From NCBI GenBank assembly GCA_023399375.1, contig JAEWPX010000044.1:1-61675 (forward strand): DNA of 61,675 nucleotides, read 5' to 3'. Positions 24,415 to 33,270 of this stretch are shown here, piece by piece. A program made the position numbers and the translations under genes. Source of the stretch: Pseudomonadota bacterium. GTDB taxonomy: Bacteria; Desulfobacterota; Desulfovibrionia; Desulfovibrionales; Desulfovibrionaceae. The first letter of the stretch is position 1. The number at the start of each line of letters is the position of its first letter. The notes beneath the pieces were generated by a model. It made no database searches. It was not told the origin of the DNA and was given only the letters and a program-made list of their open reading frames with translations.

Positions 24415-27400
24415 TCTCACGCTTCTTCCTGGGCCGCCCGGTCTTCTCCATCGTCATCTCGCTGGTCATCGTCCTGGCCGGCCTGGCGGCGATCCACAAC
24501 CTGCCCATCGCCCAGTACCCGGACATCATCCCGCCCGAGGTCAACGTCGCCACCGCCTACCCCGGGGCCAGCCCCGAGGTCATCGCCGAAACCGTGGCCG
24601 CGCCGCTGGAGCAGCAGATCAACGGCGTGGACAACATGCTCTACATGCGCTCGACCAGCTCCGGCGACGGGTCGCTGTCCATGACAGTGACCTTCGCCGT
24701 GGGCACCAACCCCGACCAGAACACAATCAACGTCAACAACCGCGTCCAGGCCGCACTCACCACCCTGCCCGCCGAAGTCCAGCGCCAGGGCGTGACCGTG
24801 CGCAAGAAGTCCTCCAACATCCTCCAGGTCATCAGCTTCGAATCCCCGTCCAAGCGTTATGACGAGGTGTTTTTGAGCAACTATGTCCTGGTCAACATCC
24901 TTGACGAATTAAAGCGCCTTCCCGGCGTGGGTGATGCCTCCATCTTCGGGGCCAAGGATTATTCCATGCGCGTCTGGCTGCGGCCGGACAAGCTGGCCCA
25001 GCTCAAACTCACACCCGGTGACGTCTCGGCCGCCATCCAGGAACAAAACGCCCAGTTCGCGGCTGGACGCATCGGTGCCGAACCCACCGACCCCAACCAT
25101 CCCGTGGCCATCAACTACATGGTCACCACCAAGGGACGCCTCCTGACTCCCGAGGAATTCGAAAACATCATCCTCAAGGCCCAGTCCGACGGTTCGGTGC
25201 TGCGCTTAAAAGACGTGGCCCGGGTGGAACTCGGCGCCAAGGACTACACCACACGCTCCAAGATCTCCGGAAATCCGGCGGTCAATATCGGCGTCTATCT
25301 CTCCCCGGGCGCCAATGCCCTGGACACCGCCGATCTGGTCACGGCCAAACTCAAGGAACTCTCCAAGCGCTTTCCCGACGGCATCATGTACAAGGTGCCG
25401 CTGGACACCACCACCTTCGTGCGCGTGTCCATCGAGGAGGTCATCCACACCCTGGTCGAGGCCATGATCCTGGTCTTCTTCGTGGTCTTCATTTTCCTGC
25501 AAAACTTCCGGGCCACGCTTATTCCCTGTCTGGCCGTGCCGGTGTCCATCATCGGCACCTTCGCCGGCATGTACGCCTTGGGATTCACCATCAATACCCT
25601 GACGCTTTTCGGCATGGTGCTGGCCATCGGCATCGTGGTCGACGACGCCATCGTGGTGCTCGAAAACGTCGAGCGCATCATGAGCACGGAGAAATTGCCG
25701 CCACGGCAGGCCACGGCCAAGGCCATGGAGGAAGTGACGGGACCGGTTGTCGCCATCGTGCTGGTGCTTTGCGCCGTGTTCGTGCCCGTGGCCTTCCTCG
25801 GCGGCCTCACCGGCCAGATGTACAAGCAGTTCGCCATCACCATCGCCGTGTCGGTGGTCATCTCGGGCCTGGTGGCCCTGACGCTGACCCCGGCCCTTTG
25901 CGGTTCGCTTTTAAAGGCCGGGCACCAGGAACCCAACCGCCTTTTCCGGGCCTTTAACCACCTTTTTGACAAGGTGACGAACGGCTATACGGCCGGCGTG
26001 TCCTTTCTGCTCCGCCACATGGTCATAGCCCTGGTCCTTTTCGCGGTGCTGTGCGTCGGGGCGCTGTCCCTTTTCAAGGTCGTGCCGGGCGGTCTCGTCC
26101 CGGACGAGGACCAGGGCTATGTCATCGGCATCAACATCCTGCCCGACGGCACCTCGCTGCGGGCCACCGAGGCCATTGACGACGCCATGGACACCCTAAA
26201 CGCCAACGACCCGGTGGTGGAGCACCTGATCACCATCACCGGCCTTGACCTTTTGACCTCCACCTACCGTTCCAACTACGGCACGCTGTTTATTCCGCTC
26301 AAGCCCTGGGATGAACGCAAGAAAGAGGACGAAAGCTCCTTTGCCTTCGTCAAGCGCATCTTCGGACGCGGCATGGCCCTGCCCAAAAGCATGACCCTGG
26401 CGTTTAACCCGCCGGCGATTACCGGCATGTCCAACACCGGCGGTTTCGAGGCATATCTGCAAAGCCGCGGCGAGGGCAGCGTCCAGGACCTGACCGCCAT
26501 GACCGACAAGCTCGTGGCCGAGGCCCACAAGTATCCGGCCCTGGGACGCGTGGCCACCACCTTCGGCGCCAACGTGCCGCAGTTGCGCGTGGACCTCGAC
26601 CGCCAGAAAGCCAAGGCCCTGGGCGTGGCCATAAGCGATGTCTACGACGCCATGCAGTCGACGTTCGGCGCCTACTACGTCAACGACTTCAACAAGTTCG
26701 GCCGCACCTTCCGGGTGCAGATCCAATCCGAATCCGATTTTCGCGACCGGCCGGAGGATCTGCGCGACGTGTACGTGCGCTCGAGCAAGGGCGAGATGAT
26801 TCCGCTTACGGCCCTGGCCACCATCGAGAAGTCCACCGGCCCCGAGGTCATGGAGCGCTTCAACGTGTTCCCGGCGGCCAAGATCATGGGCCAGCCCGCC
26901 GACGGCCACACCTCGAGCGAGGCGCTTGCCGCCATGGAGCAGGCCGCGGCCAAGGCCCTGCCGGCGGACTACACCCTGGCCTGGACCGGCTCGGCCTACC
27001 AGGAAAAGGCGGCGCAAGGCTCCTCGGCGCTCATCTTCGCCATGGGCATCGTCATGGTCATCCTGATCCTGGCCGCCCAGTACGAACGCTGGAGCCTGCC
27101 CTTCGCCGTGGTCATGGCCGTGCCGTTCGCGCTTTTCGGCGCGATCCTGGCCGTCTTCGGCCGGGGGCTCTCCAACGACATCTACTTCCAGATCGCGCTG
27201 GTCACGCTGATCGGCCTTGCGGCGAAAAACGCCATCCTCATCGTGGAATTCGCCGTGCTCGAGGTCAAGGCCGGCAAATCGCTGGCCGACGCCGCCCTCT
27301 CGGCGGCCCGGCTGCGCTTTCGCCCCATCGTCATGACCTCGCTGGCCTTCATCCTCGGCTGTCTGCCCCTGGCCATCTCCACCGGCGCAGGCGCCAACAG

Positions 27401-27557
27401 CCGCCACGCCATCGGCACGGGCGTCATCGGCGGCATGCTCGGCGCAACGCTGCTGGCGCCGTTCTTCATCCCCGTGTTCTTCAAGCTCATCATGGGCCTC
27501 GGCGCATGGGCCAAGCGCCTGACCGGCGGCCACGGCGACGGCGGCACGCCGGCCTGA
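24411..27557 (+). CDS. RND multidrug efflux permease (AcrB/MexB, HAE1 family)
   Basis: A 1048-residue inner-membrane pump that exports drugs or amphiphiles using the proton gradient. The N-terminus FFLGRPVFSIVISLVIVLAG, the periplasmic porter domains, the duplicated 6+6 membrane segments and VLAIGIVVDDAIVVLENVER (about residues 399-418, containing the paired Asp residues of the proton relay) are all typical. Length equals the family norm. It follows the adaptor by translational coupling and is closed by a terminator, completing a tetR-SGNH-adaptor-pump operon. Substrates cannot be predicted from sequence. Confidence 0.95.
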   Translation: MISRFFLGRPVFSIVISLVIVLAGLAAIHNLPIAQYPDIIPPEVNVATAYPGASPEVIAETVAAPLEQQINGVDNMLYMRSTSSGDGSLSMTVTFAVGTNPDQNTINVNNRVQAALTTLPAEVQRQGVTVRKKSSNILQVISFESPSKRYDEVFLSNYVLVNILDELKRLPGVGDASIFGAKDYSMRVWLRPDKLAQLKLTPGDVSAAIQEQNAQFAAGRIGAEPTDPNHPVAINYMVTTKGRLLTPEEFENIILKAQSDGSVLRLKDVARVELGAKDYTTRSKISGNPAVNIGVYLSPGANALDTADLVTAKLKELSKRFPDGIMYKVPLDTTTFVRVSIEEVIHTLVEAMILVFFVVFIFLQNFRATLIPCLAVPVSIIGTFAGMYALGFTINTLTLFGMVLAIGIVVDDAIVVLENVERIMSTEKLPPRQATAKAMEEVTGPVVAIVLVLCAVFVPVAFLGGLTGQMYKQFAITIAVSVVISGLVALTLTPALCGSLLKAGHQEPNRLFRAFNHLFDKVTNGYTAGVSFLLRHMVIALVLFAVLCVGALSLFKVVPGGLVPDEDQGYVIGINILPDGTSLRATEAIDDAMDTLNANDPVVEHLITITGLDLLTSTYRSNYGTLFIPLKPWDERKKEDESSFAFVKRIFGRGMALPKSMTLAFNPPAITGMSNTGGFEAYLQSRGEGSVQDLTAMTDKLVAEAHKYPALGRVATTFGANVPQLRVDLDRQKAKALGVAISDVYDAMQSTFGAYYVNDFNKFGRTFRVQIQSESDFRDRPEDLRDVYVRSSKGEMIPLTALATIEKSTGPEVMERFNVFPAAKIMGQPADGHTSSEALAAMEQAAAKALPADYTLAWTGSAYQEKAAQGSSALIFAMGIVMVILILAAQYERWSLPFAVVMAVPFALFGAILAVFGRGLSNDIYFQIALVTLIGLAAKNAILIVEFAVLEVKAGKSLADAALSAARLRFRPIVMTSLAFILGCLPLAISTGAGANSRHAIGTGVIGGMLGATLLAPFFIPVFFKLIMGLGAWAKRLTGGHGDGGTPA

Positions 27558-27585
27558 TCCACACCCAGCCCTCCCCCCAGCCCGA

Positions 27586-27637
27586 CCGGCGTCGCGACGC
27601 ACTGCCCCCCCGCTCGCGACGCCGGCCGGGCCTTTTC
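27586..27637 (+). terminator. Rho-independent terminator after the RND operon
   Basis: A perfect 12-bp inverted repeat, CCGGCGTCGCGA (27586-27597) and TCGCGACGCCGG (27614-27625), is followed after CCGGGCC by TTTT (27633-27636). Confidence 0.7.
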
Positions 27638-27648
27638 CCGCGCGCAAA

Positions 27649-28242
27649 ATGCGACTTGTCAACGCGCCTTTTTCCTGCATCGTTGGGAAAAGACGCAGCG
27701 ACGGGGCCGTACGCGGCGTACGACCCGTCCCGGAAGATGTCATCCGCCTCGGCCAGTTCGAACTGCCGCAAAAGGATTTAGAAAAGGCGCAATCCGCTGG
27801 CGGCACCTCGGCCGAAACACTCTACGACCTCGGGGTAGCGGCCTACATGCGCCACGACTACGCCGACGCCCCCAAGCACTTCAGCGACGCCCTGGCCAGC
27901 GACGGCGGCATGGGCCGCGCCTCCGACAACCGGGGCGTCCCCGCCTTCGCCCTGAGCCCGTACGAAAACGCACTGGCCGATTGCAACACCGCGCAACGCC
28001 TCGGCAGCCCGAGCGAAAACGTGGCGTTATTCAACCGCGCCCTGACCTACCAGACCGTGCGCGCCCTCGACCGAGCCATGGCCGACTCCGACAGGATCAT
28101 CGCGCCGAACGACCCGGAGCTCTATTTCAACCGGACGCTCGCCCGGGAAGCAATGGCTGCCTCCACCCATGCGATTTCACGGCTGATGGACGCGGCCACG
28201 TCCGCTATCTTCAAGTCGGGCGGCAGGACGCTCCAGGTGTAG
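27649..28242 (+). CDS. Degenerate TPR-repeat protein, probable decaying gene
   Basis: A 197-codon frame whose residues 55-165 are recognisable tetratricopeptide repeats (LYDLGVAAYMRHDYADAPKH, NVALFNRALTY, DPELYFNRTLAREAM). Conserved small and aromatic positions are replaced in several places (for example RASDNRGVPAF where RAYNNRGVAAF is expected), and the frame lacks a ribosome site. Its last 121 bases overlap the end of eboE on the other strand, where the protein loses TPR character. No signal peptide is evident. I read it as a remnant or fast-evolving short TPR protein; expression is doubtful. Confidence 0.45.
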   Translation: MRLVNAPFSCIVGKRRSDGAVRGVRPVPEDVIRLGQFELPQKDLEKAQSAGGTSAETLYDLGVAAYMRHDYADAPKHFSDALASDGGMGRASDNRGVPAFALSPYENALADCNTAQRLGSPSENVALFNRALTYQTVRALDRAMADSDRIIAPNDPELYFNRTLAREAMAASTHAISRLMDAATSAIFKSGGRTLQV

Positions 28243-29240
28243 GTTTCCACCTCCATGGGCGTATCAGGCGGAAAAAGCGGCAGTATCTCCTGCAAAAAAG
28301 GCTGCGTCGTCTCACATTCCGGCAATGCGTGCACGAACACAGGCAAATGGAAGTGCACACGCCAGGATGCAACGTCGGCCGGCGCTGCGGCAAGGGCTTC
28401 GTGCAGATCGTCGAACCGCAGCAGGCTTCCGTCCTTTTGCCGCGCCACGGCCTGATGCAGGTACACGGGCTCCACGAAGCGGCGCAAGCGCGAAAGCGCC
28501 GCGCCTTCCAGATGCAGCGCCGAGGAAACCTGCACATGCCCGACGGCAATGCCCGCCGCGGCAAGCCGCGCCAGGGACACGGCCGGGTCCTCGTATTGCA
28601 GGGCCTGATGGCAGCAGTCGTAACAGATCGCCAGATGCCGGCGGTATGCGCCTTCGGGATCGAGGGCCGCGCACAGGGCGATGCACTCGTCCGTGGTTTC
28701 GACGAGGCAGCCCGGCTCGGGCTCCACGGACAGGCGGATCACCCGCCCGGTGCGCTCGGCCAGGCCGGCCAGGCCGGCCAGGGCGCGGCGCATCTGCGCA
28801 AGCGCTGCCGGCCGGTCCTTCGCGGGAAATCCCCGGCGAAACCCGACGGGCACCGTGGAAAGGGATCCCGTCGCACCCTCCGGCAGCCAGCAGGCCAGGG
28901 CCTCGGCCAGGCGCAGGGTGTAGGCCAGACGCTCCGGGTCGCGCCAGTCCGGCAGGTAGACCGCCTCCTTGACCGGCGTGTCGTGGAAGCGGCCGTATGG
29001 GAAGGCGTTGACCGTGGTCACGGCGAGGCCGTTTTCCTCTAGCCACCGCCCGAGGTCCTCCGCCTGCCCTGCCTGTGCAAGTTCAAGGCTGGCCCGCCCC
29101 GACAGGCGCAGCCCCACGGGGAAGGGTGCGTCCGGCGAACAGGCCGCCTTGACGCGCAGCGTATGCGCAGCCAGGGCCGCGCGCGTCTCGGCCAGACTCT
29201 CCCCGGCATGGATGTTGGTGCAGTAGGTGACCGCGCCCAT
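28122..29240 (-). CDS. eboE: EboE-family TIM-barrel protein (metabolite traffic)
   Basis: A 372-residue protein of the xylose-isomerase-like TIM-barrel superfamily. It begins GAVTYCTNIHAGESLAETRA, the typical EboE start, and contains VNAFPYGRFHDTPVKEAVYL, EPEPGCLVETTDECI, CYDCCHQALQYEDPA and HVQVSSALHLEG, which supply the metal-site Glu, Asp and His residues of the fold. EboE belongs to the conserved ebo cluster, thought to help move or tailor a secondary metabolite precursor to the periplasm; its chemistry is unproven. ATG 29240 is preceded by GGGAGG and lies 14 bases after the end of eboD. The other ebo genes (A, B, C, F) are not in the window. Confidence 0.82.
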   Translation of the reverse strand: MGAVTYCTNIHAGESLAETRAALAAHTLRVKAACSPDAPFPVGLRLSGRASLELAQAGQAEDLGRWLEENGLAVTTVNAFPYGRFHDTPVKEAVYLPDWRDPERLAYTLRLAEALACWLPEGATGSLSTVPVGFRRGFPAKDRPAALAQMRRALAGLAGLAERTGRVIRLSVEPEPGCLVETTDECIALCAALDPEGAYRRHLAICYDCCHQALQYEDPAVSLARLAAAGIAVGHVQVSSALHLEGAALSRLRRFVEPVYLHQAVARQKDGSLLRFDDLHEALAAAPADVASWRVHFHLPVFVHALPECETTQPFLQEILPLFPPDTPMEVETYTWSVLPPDLKIADVAASISREIAWVEAAIASRASVRLK

Positions 29241-29254
29241 GACGTCCTCCCGCG

Positions 29255-30394
29255 TCAGGATCGGGGCCGCAGCCGTTCCCGGGCGGCGGCCATCTGCGCG
29301 AAATCCACCTCGTGGACCTCGATGCGCCGGCCGATGCCGTCGAGCAGGCACAGGTGCAGCCGGCCGCCCAGGTGCTCGCGAAACGCGGCCACGGCGGCTT
29401 CCATGTCGAGGGAGTCCAGGGCGGAATGCCACACGGATAGCCCCAGCGCACGAAGCAGCCCGAGCACGGCCTCGGTCACTTCCGGGCCGATGCGGCCGGT
29501 CAGCTCCGAATACACGGTGTCCAGGGCCACGCCCACGGCCACGGCCTCGCCGTGGCGCAGCGCCCCGTGCGTGGCCTCTTCCAGGGCGTGGGCGGCCCAG
29601 TGCCCGAAATCGAGGGGCCGCGCCGAGCCGAGTTCGAACGGATCGCCGCTCGTGGCGATATGCGTGAGATGCGCCAGGGCGCAGAGCCGGTTGGCTTCCT
29701 CCAGGGCCGCATCGTCGAGTACGGCCAGGCGCGGGGCGAGCTCGCGCAAGCGCGCGAAAAAGGCCGCGTCGCGCACGAGCGCCACCTTGACCGCCTCGGC
29801 CAACCCCGCCCGCGCCTCGCGCGCGGGAAGCGTCGCCAGGAGCGCGTGGTCGTTGACCACGGCATACGGCGGCGCGAAGGAGCCCAGGAAGTTCTTGCGG
29901 CCAAAGGCGTTGACGCCGTTTTTGACGCCGACGCCGGCGTCGTTCTGGGCCAGCGCCGTGCTCGGCATGCGCACGAGACGCACGCCCCTGTGGGCCGTGG
30001 CCGCGGCGAAGCCGGCGGCGTCGAGCACCGCACCGCCGCCGAGCACGAGCAGAAACGACTGACGGCACAGCCTCGTCTCGAAAACATGCCGCCACACGGC
30101 CTCGACCACGGCGAAATCCGCCTTGGCCCGCTCACCGCCGGGGACGACCAAAGGCGGCGCGGCCAGGGTGAAGACATCGGTGCGCGCCGCGAAAAAGTCG
30201 CTTATGCGGGCAGGAAGTCCGGTATCGGCAGCTACCGCTCCCGCGTCCACGACCACGCCCAGGCGATGGGGCCCAGGACCGGCGGCAAGGAGCGTCTCGG
30301 CCAGAACGGGATTAGCGGGATCGAACACATTTCGGGTGAAACGGACGGGAAAGGAGAAATCGAGCGCAATACGCTGCATGATCATCTGAGTCAT
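29255..30394 (-). CDS. eboD: EboD-family 3-dehydroquinate synthase-like protein
   Basis: A 379-residue relative of dehydroquinate synthase and other sugar-phosphate cyclases. The NAD-binding loop LVLGGGAVLDAAGFAAATAH, the segment MPSTALAQNDAGVGVKNGVN, AEAVKVALV and the metal-binding blocks FGHWAAHALE and RHGEAVAVGVA are conserved. Pairing with eboE 14 bases downstream identifies it as EboD rather than the housekeeping AroB. The substrate is unknown. ATG 30394 has GAGG four bases upstream; the open frame continues to 30481 without a better site. Confidence 0.82.
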   Translation of the reverse strand: MTQMIMQRIALDFSFPVRFTRNVFDPANPVLAETLLAAGPGPHRLGVVVDAGAVAADTGLPARISDFFAARTDVFTLAAPPLVVPGGERAKADFAVVEAVWRHVFETRLCRQSFLLVLGGGAVLDAAGFAAATAHRGVRLVRMPSTALAQNDAGVGVKNGVNAFGRKNFLGSFAPPYAVVNDHALLATLPAREARAGLAEAVKVALVRDAAFFARLRELAPRLAVLDDAALEEANRLCALAHLTHIATSGDPFELGSARPLDFGHWAAHALEEATHGALRHGEAVAVGVALDTVYSELTGRIGPEVTEAVLGLLRALGLSVWHSALDSLDMEAAVAAFREHLGGRLHLCLLDGIGRRIEVHEVDFAQMAAARERLRPRS

Positions 30395-30535
30395 GAAACC
30401 TCGGTCGGCCCTCGACAGGCCTGCTGATGCCAATACCGCATTGGGGTCAAAATTTCCAGGCCGAAACCGGGAAAAGTCCAATAGGGCGCCGCCGCGCCGG
30501 CAGAGTCCTGGCGACGCCCCGTTCCCCGAAGCGTA

Positions 30536-31090
30536 TCAGCCGATGGGCAAGATGACGCGGCCGTACTTTTCGTTGAGCACCTCGGCCATGGCCAGATAAC
30601 AGGCACTGACGCCGCAGAGAAGGCCCTCGAAACCGGCCAACCGGCCAATGAGTGGAGATTCCAGCCAGTCCCTGGCTGCCAGCAGAAAGAAGAGCACCGT
30701 CAGGGAACCGAAGACGAACTTGAGCACGAAATTGGCTCCAAGTGTGCCCAGAAACATAAAGAACGTGAACAGACCCCACAAAAAAAGATAACAGCCCATG
30801 AAAGACTCGGACGTCGGCTCAGCCAGTCCCATTTTGGGCAGAACGATCAATCCGACCAGCGTCAACCAGAACACGCCGAAACTGGTAAAAGCCGTCAGGC
30901 CGAAGGTGTTGCCTTTTTTAAATTCCAGGATGCCTGCGATGATCTGGGCCAGCCCGCCATAAAAAATACCCATGGCAAGCACCATGGAAGCGATCGGGAA
31001 ATAGCCCGCGTTGTGCAGGTTCAAAAGGATCGTGGTCATGCCAAAGCCCATGAGGCCAAGGGGTGCCGGGTTCGCCAGTCTCTGGTCCAT
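30536..31090 (-). CDS. satP: Acetate/succinate transporter, GPR1/FUN34/YaaH family
   Basis: A 184-residue inner-membrane protein with six predicted membrane helices. The family signature NPAPLGLMGFGMTTILLNLHN is at about residues 7-27 (NPAPLGL being the anion-filter motif), and YGGLAQIIAGILEFKKGNTFG also matches. Homologues are acetate/succinate:H+ symporters or channels. Uptake or release of acetate fits an incomplete-oxidising sulfate reducer. It has its own promoter at 31173-31202 and lies upstream of eboD, 141 bases away. Confidence 0.9.
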   Translation of the reverse strand: MDQRLANPAPLGLMGFGMTTILLNLHNAGYFPIASMVLAMGIFYGGLAQIIAGILEFKKGNTFGLTAFTSFGVFWLTLVGLIVLPKMGLAEPTSESFMGCYLFLWGLFTFFMFLGTLGANFVLKFVFGSLTVLFFLLAARDWLESPLIGRLAGFEGLLCGVSACYLAMAEVLNEKYGRVILPIG

Positions 31091-31172
31091 GTCGCGCCTT
31101 CCTTACGGGTAAAAGGGAGGGCCGGGCGAACCCGCCGCTGTCCGCTTCGGCTAGTCTGGACTGGCGGTAGGA

Positions 31173-31202
31173 ATTTTATCTGCAAGTGTAAAGACTTGAC
31201 AA
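31173..31202 (-). promoter_or_regulatory. Predicted promoter of satP
   Basis: On the minus strand TTGTCA (31197-31202) and TAAAAT (31173-31178) are 18 bases apart, giving a leader of about 75 bases. The AT-rich run stands out against the surrounding GC-rich sequence. Confidence 0.55.
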
Positions 31203-31216
31203 TCGTGAAAACGGTT

Positions 31217-32119
31217 TCAGCCGGTCTCGACCCGGTCGCGCCCCAGGGCCTTGGCTGCATATAGAGCCTGGTCGGCCCGAGCCAGGAGGGTTTCGCCGGT
31301 ATCGCCGGCGCGTGCCGTGGCCACGCCGAAACTGCACGTGACGCGCAGCCCCGCGGTTTCGACGACAAGGGCGTGGGTGGCGCGCCGCAAATCTTCGGCG
31401 AGCCGCGACGCCGCGTCCAGAGCCATCCCCGGGCAAAGCACCACGAATTCCTCACCGCCCCAGCGGCCGATGTCGCAGCCCTCGGGCACGCCCCGGCGCA
31501 ACAGCGCGCCCAGGGCGGCAAGGACCGCGTCGCCGCGCAGATGGCCGTAGCGGTCGTTTATGGCCTTGAAATGGTCGATGTCGAGCATGATGAGGCCAAG
31601 GGGCCGTCCCTGCGCGGCGACCTGGGCCAGGGCTTCGGCCAAGCAGGCGTCCACGTGCTGCCGGTTGGCCAGGCCTGTCAGCAGATCGGTGGTGGACAGG
31701 CGCACGAGCTCGAGGTTCGTCAGCGCCAGCTTGGCATGGGCCTCGGCCAAACGGTTCTGCGTCTCCTTGAGTTCGGAGATGTCCACGCCGATGGAATACT
31801 TGACCACCCTGCCGTCGGGCCAGGTCATGGCCCGCACCTGCATCTGGTACCAGCGGTCGTCAGCCTCGTTGAAATGCTCGAAAATCTGGGTGGCACCGCT
31901 TGGCAAACCGCCCGGCGCGAGCAGTTCGGCCATATGGCAATGCCGGCAAGGCGCGTCGATTTCGAAGAGCGCCTTGTGGCAGACGCGGCCATGGTGGTCG
32001 CCGAAACGCGCGATGAAGGCCTTGTTGCTGTAGACGACGGTGTAGGAAGCCGCGTCCACGACATAGATGCCGAAGGGAATGAGGTCGAAGTGGCTCTCGA
32101 AGAGCGCGTTTTCCATCAT
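31217..32119 (-). CDS. PAS-GGDEF diguanylate cyclase
   Basis: A soluble 300-residue protein. The PAS domain (residues 8-120) begins FDLIPFGIYVVDAASYTVVY and carries Cys47, Cys58 and Cys61 in a C-x10-C-x2-C pattern. A coiled linker (SELKETQNRLAEAHAKLAL) leads to a GGDEF domain with TDLLTGLANRQH and the active-site loop WGGEEFVVL. No RxxD inhibitory site is present. Its PAS domain and linker are very similar, also at DNA level, to those of the neighbouring kinase, so the pair arose by duplication. It is the last gene of a five-gene minus-strand operon; its ATG overlaps the kinase stop. Confidence 0.88.
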   Translation of the reverse strand: MMENALFESHFDLIPFGIYVVDAASYTVVYSNKAFIARFGDHHGRVCHKALFEIDAPCRHCHMAELLAPGGLPSGATQIFEHFNEADDRWYQMQVRAMTWPDGRVVKYSIGVDISELKETQNRLAEAHAKLALTNLELVRLSTTDLLTGLANRQHVDACLAEALAQVAAQGRPLGLIMLDIDHFKAINDRYGHLRGDAVLAALGALLRRGVPEGCDIGRWGGEEFVVLCPGMALDAASRLAEDLRRATHALVVETAGLRVTCSFGVATARAGDTGETLLARADQALYAAKALGRDRVETG

Positions 32120-33270
32120 GTCGCGTGACCCGGCCGGCGCGGCAATGTGACGGTCACGCTGGTGCGGCCGGGAACGCCCGCATCCAGGGCGACACCGCCG
32201 CCGTGCGCCCTGGCGGCAAGGGCGGCGGAATAGGCGCCAAGCCCCGTGCCGCCCCGTTTGCCCATGGTGACGTACTTGTCGAACATCCGGTCGCGGATGC
32301 CTGCGGGCACTTCCCCCTGGTTGGACAGGACGACGGCCAGGGTCGCGGTATCGTCGTCGCGGATGTCGATGGCTACCTCGCCGCCCTGGGGCGAGGCTTC
32401 CAGGGCGTTGACCAGGAGGTTTTGCAGCATGGGGTCGAGCAGGAGCGCGTCGCCGTCGAGGGGGACGACATCCTTCGGGGCCAGGGGCGCGCCGTTTCGC
32501 GTCAGGCGGATCGTACGGCTGCGGGCCACGGCCATGGTGGCCAGGCGCGCGGCCGTGCGCCGGACGATGTCCGCGAGGTCCAGGGGCTGGGGCGAAAGGT
32601 CGTAGGCTCCGGTTTCCAGGCGGTAGAGCACCAGGGACTGGTTGAGCATTTCGAGCATGGAATGGCCAGCCTGCTCGATGAGGCGCACCACCTTCTCGGC
32701 TTCGGGAGGCAGGTCGTAGTTGTCGAGCAGCACCTGGGGCAGGCCGATGAGCGCAGAAAGCGGCGCTTTGAGGTCGTGGCGGGCGATGCGCTCGACGTGT
32801 TCGCGCAGCTCGATGTTCTCCTGCAGCACGCGGTTGCGGCCGGCGAGCTCCTTGTTGCGGATGGCCAGCTCGGCATGGGCCTCGGCGAGGCGGTTCTGCG
32901 TCTCCTTGAGCTCGGAAATATCCACGGCGATGGCGTACTTGACCACACGGCCGTCTGGCCAGCCCATGGTCTTTTCCTGCATCTGGTACCAGCGCTCCTC
33001 GCGCTCGTTGTAATGGTCGTAGATCACGGTGACGCCATTGGGCATGCCGGCGTCAGTGAGCAGTTCGGGAATGCGGCAATGCAGACAGGGACCGGGTTCG
33101 TCGAAAATCACCTCGTGGCACCTGCGCCCTTCGGCGGCGCCGAGCATATCCCGGAAATGCTTGTTGACGAAGACGATTTCGTAACTCGACACATCCACGA
33201 CATAGATGCCGAAGGGAATGACGTCGAAATGCGTCTGAAGCAGCGCGCTTTCGAGCATGGAGGCGTTCAT
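32116..33270 (-). CDS. PAS sensor histidine kinase
   Basis: A soluble 384-residue kinase. The PAS domain (about 12-125; FDVIPFGIYVVDVSSYEIVF) has Cys51, Cys62 and Cys65 in the same C-x10-C-x2-C pattern as its paralogue. A coiled coil follows, then a HisKA domain with the phospho-acceptor His165 (IARHDLKAPLSALIGLPQVL) and an ATPase domain with NLLVNALEASP and GTGLGAYSAALAARAHGG. There is no membrane segment or signal peptide. Its start overlaps the receiver gene by four bases and its stop overlaps the PAS-GGDEF gene, so kinase, receiver and cyclase are co-translated. Confidence 0.9.
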   Translation of the reverse strand: MNASMLESALLQTHFDVIPFGIYVVDVSSYEIVFVNKHFRDMLGAAEGRRCHEVIFDEPGPCLHCRIPELLTDAGMPNGVTVIYDHYNEREERWYQMQEKTMGWPDGRVVKYAIAVDISELKETQNRLAEAHAELAIRNKELAGRNRVLQENIELREHVERIARHDLKAPLSALIGLPQVLLDNYDLPPEAEKVVRLIEQAGHSMLEMLNQSLVLYRLETGAYDLSPQPLDLADIVRRTAARLATMAVARSRTIRLTRNGAPLAPKDVVPLDGDALLLDPMLQNLLVNALEASPQGGEVAIDIRDDDTATLAVVLSNQGEVPAGIRDRMFDKYVTMGKRGGTGLGAYSAALAARAHGGGVALDAGVPGRTSVTVTLPRRPGHAT

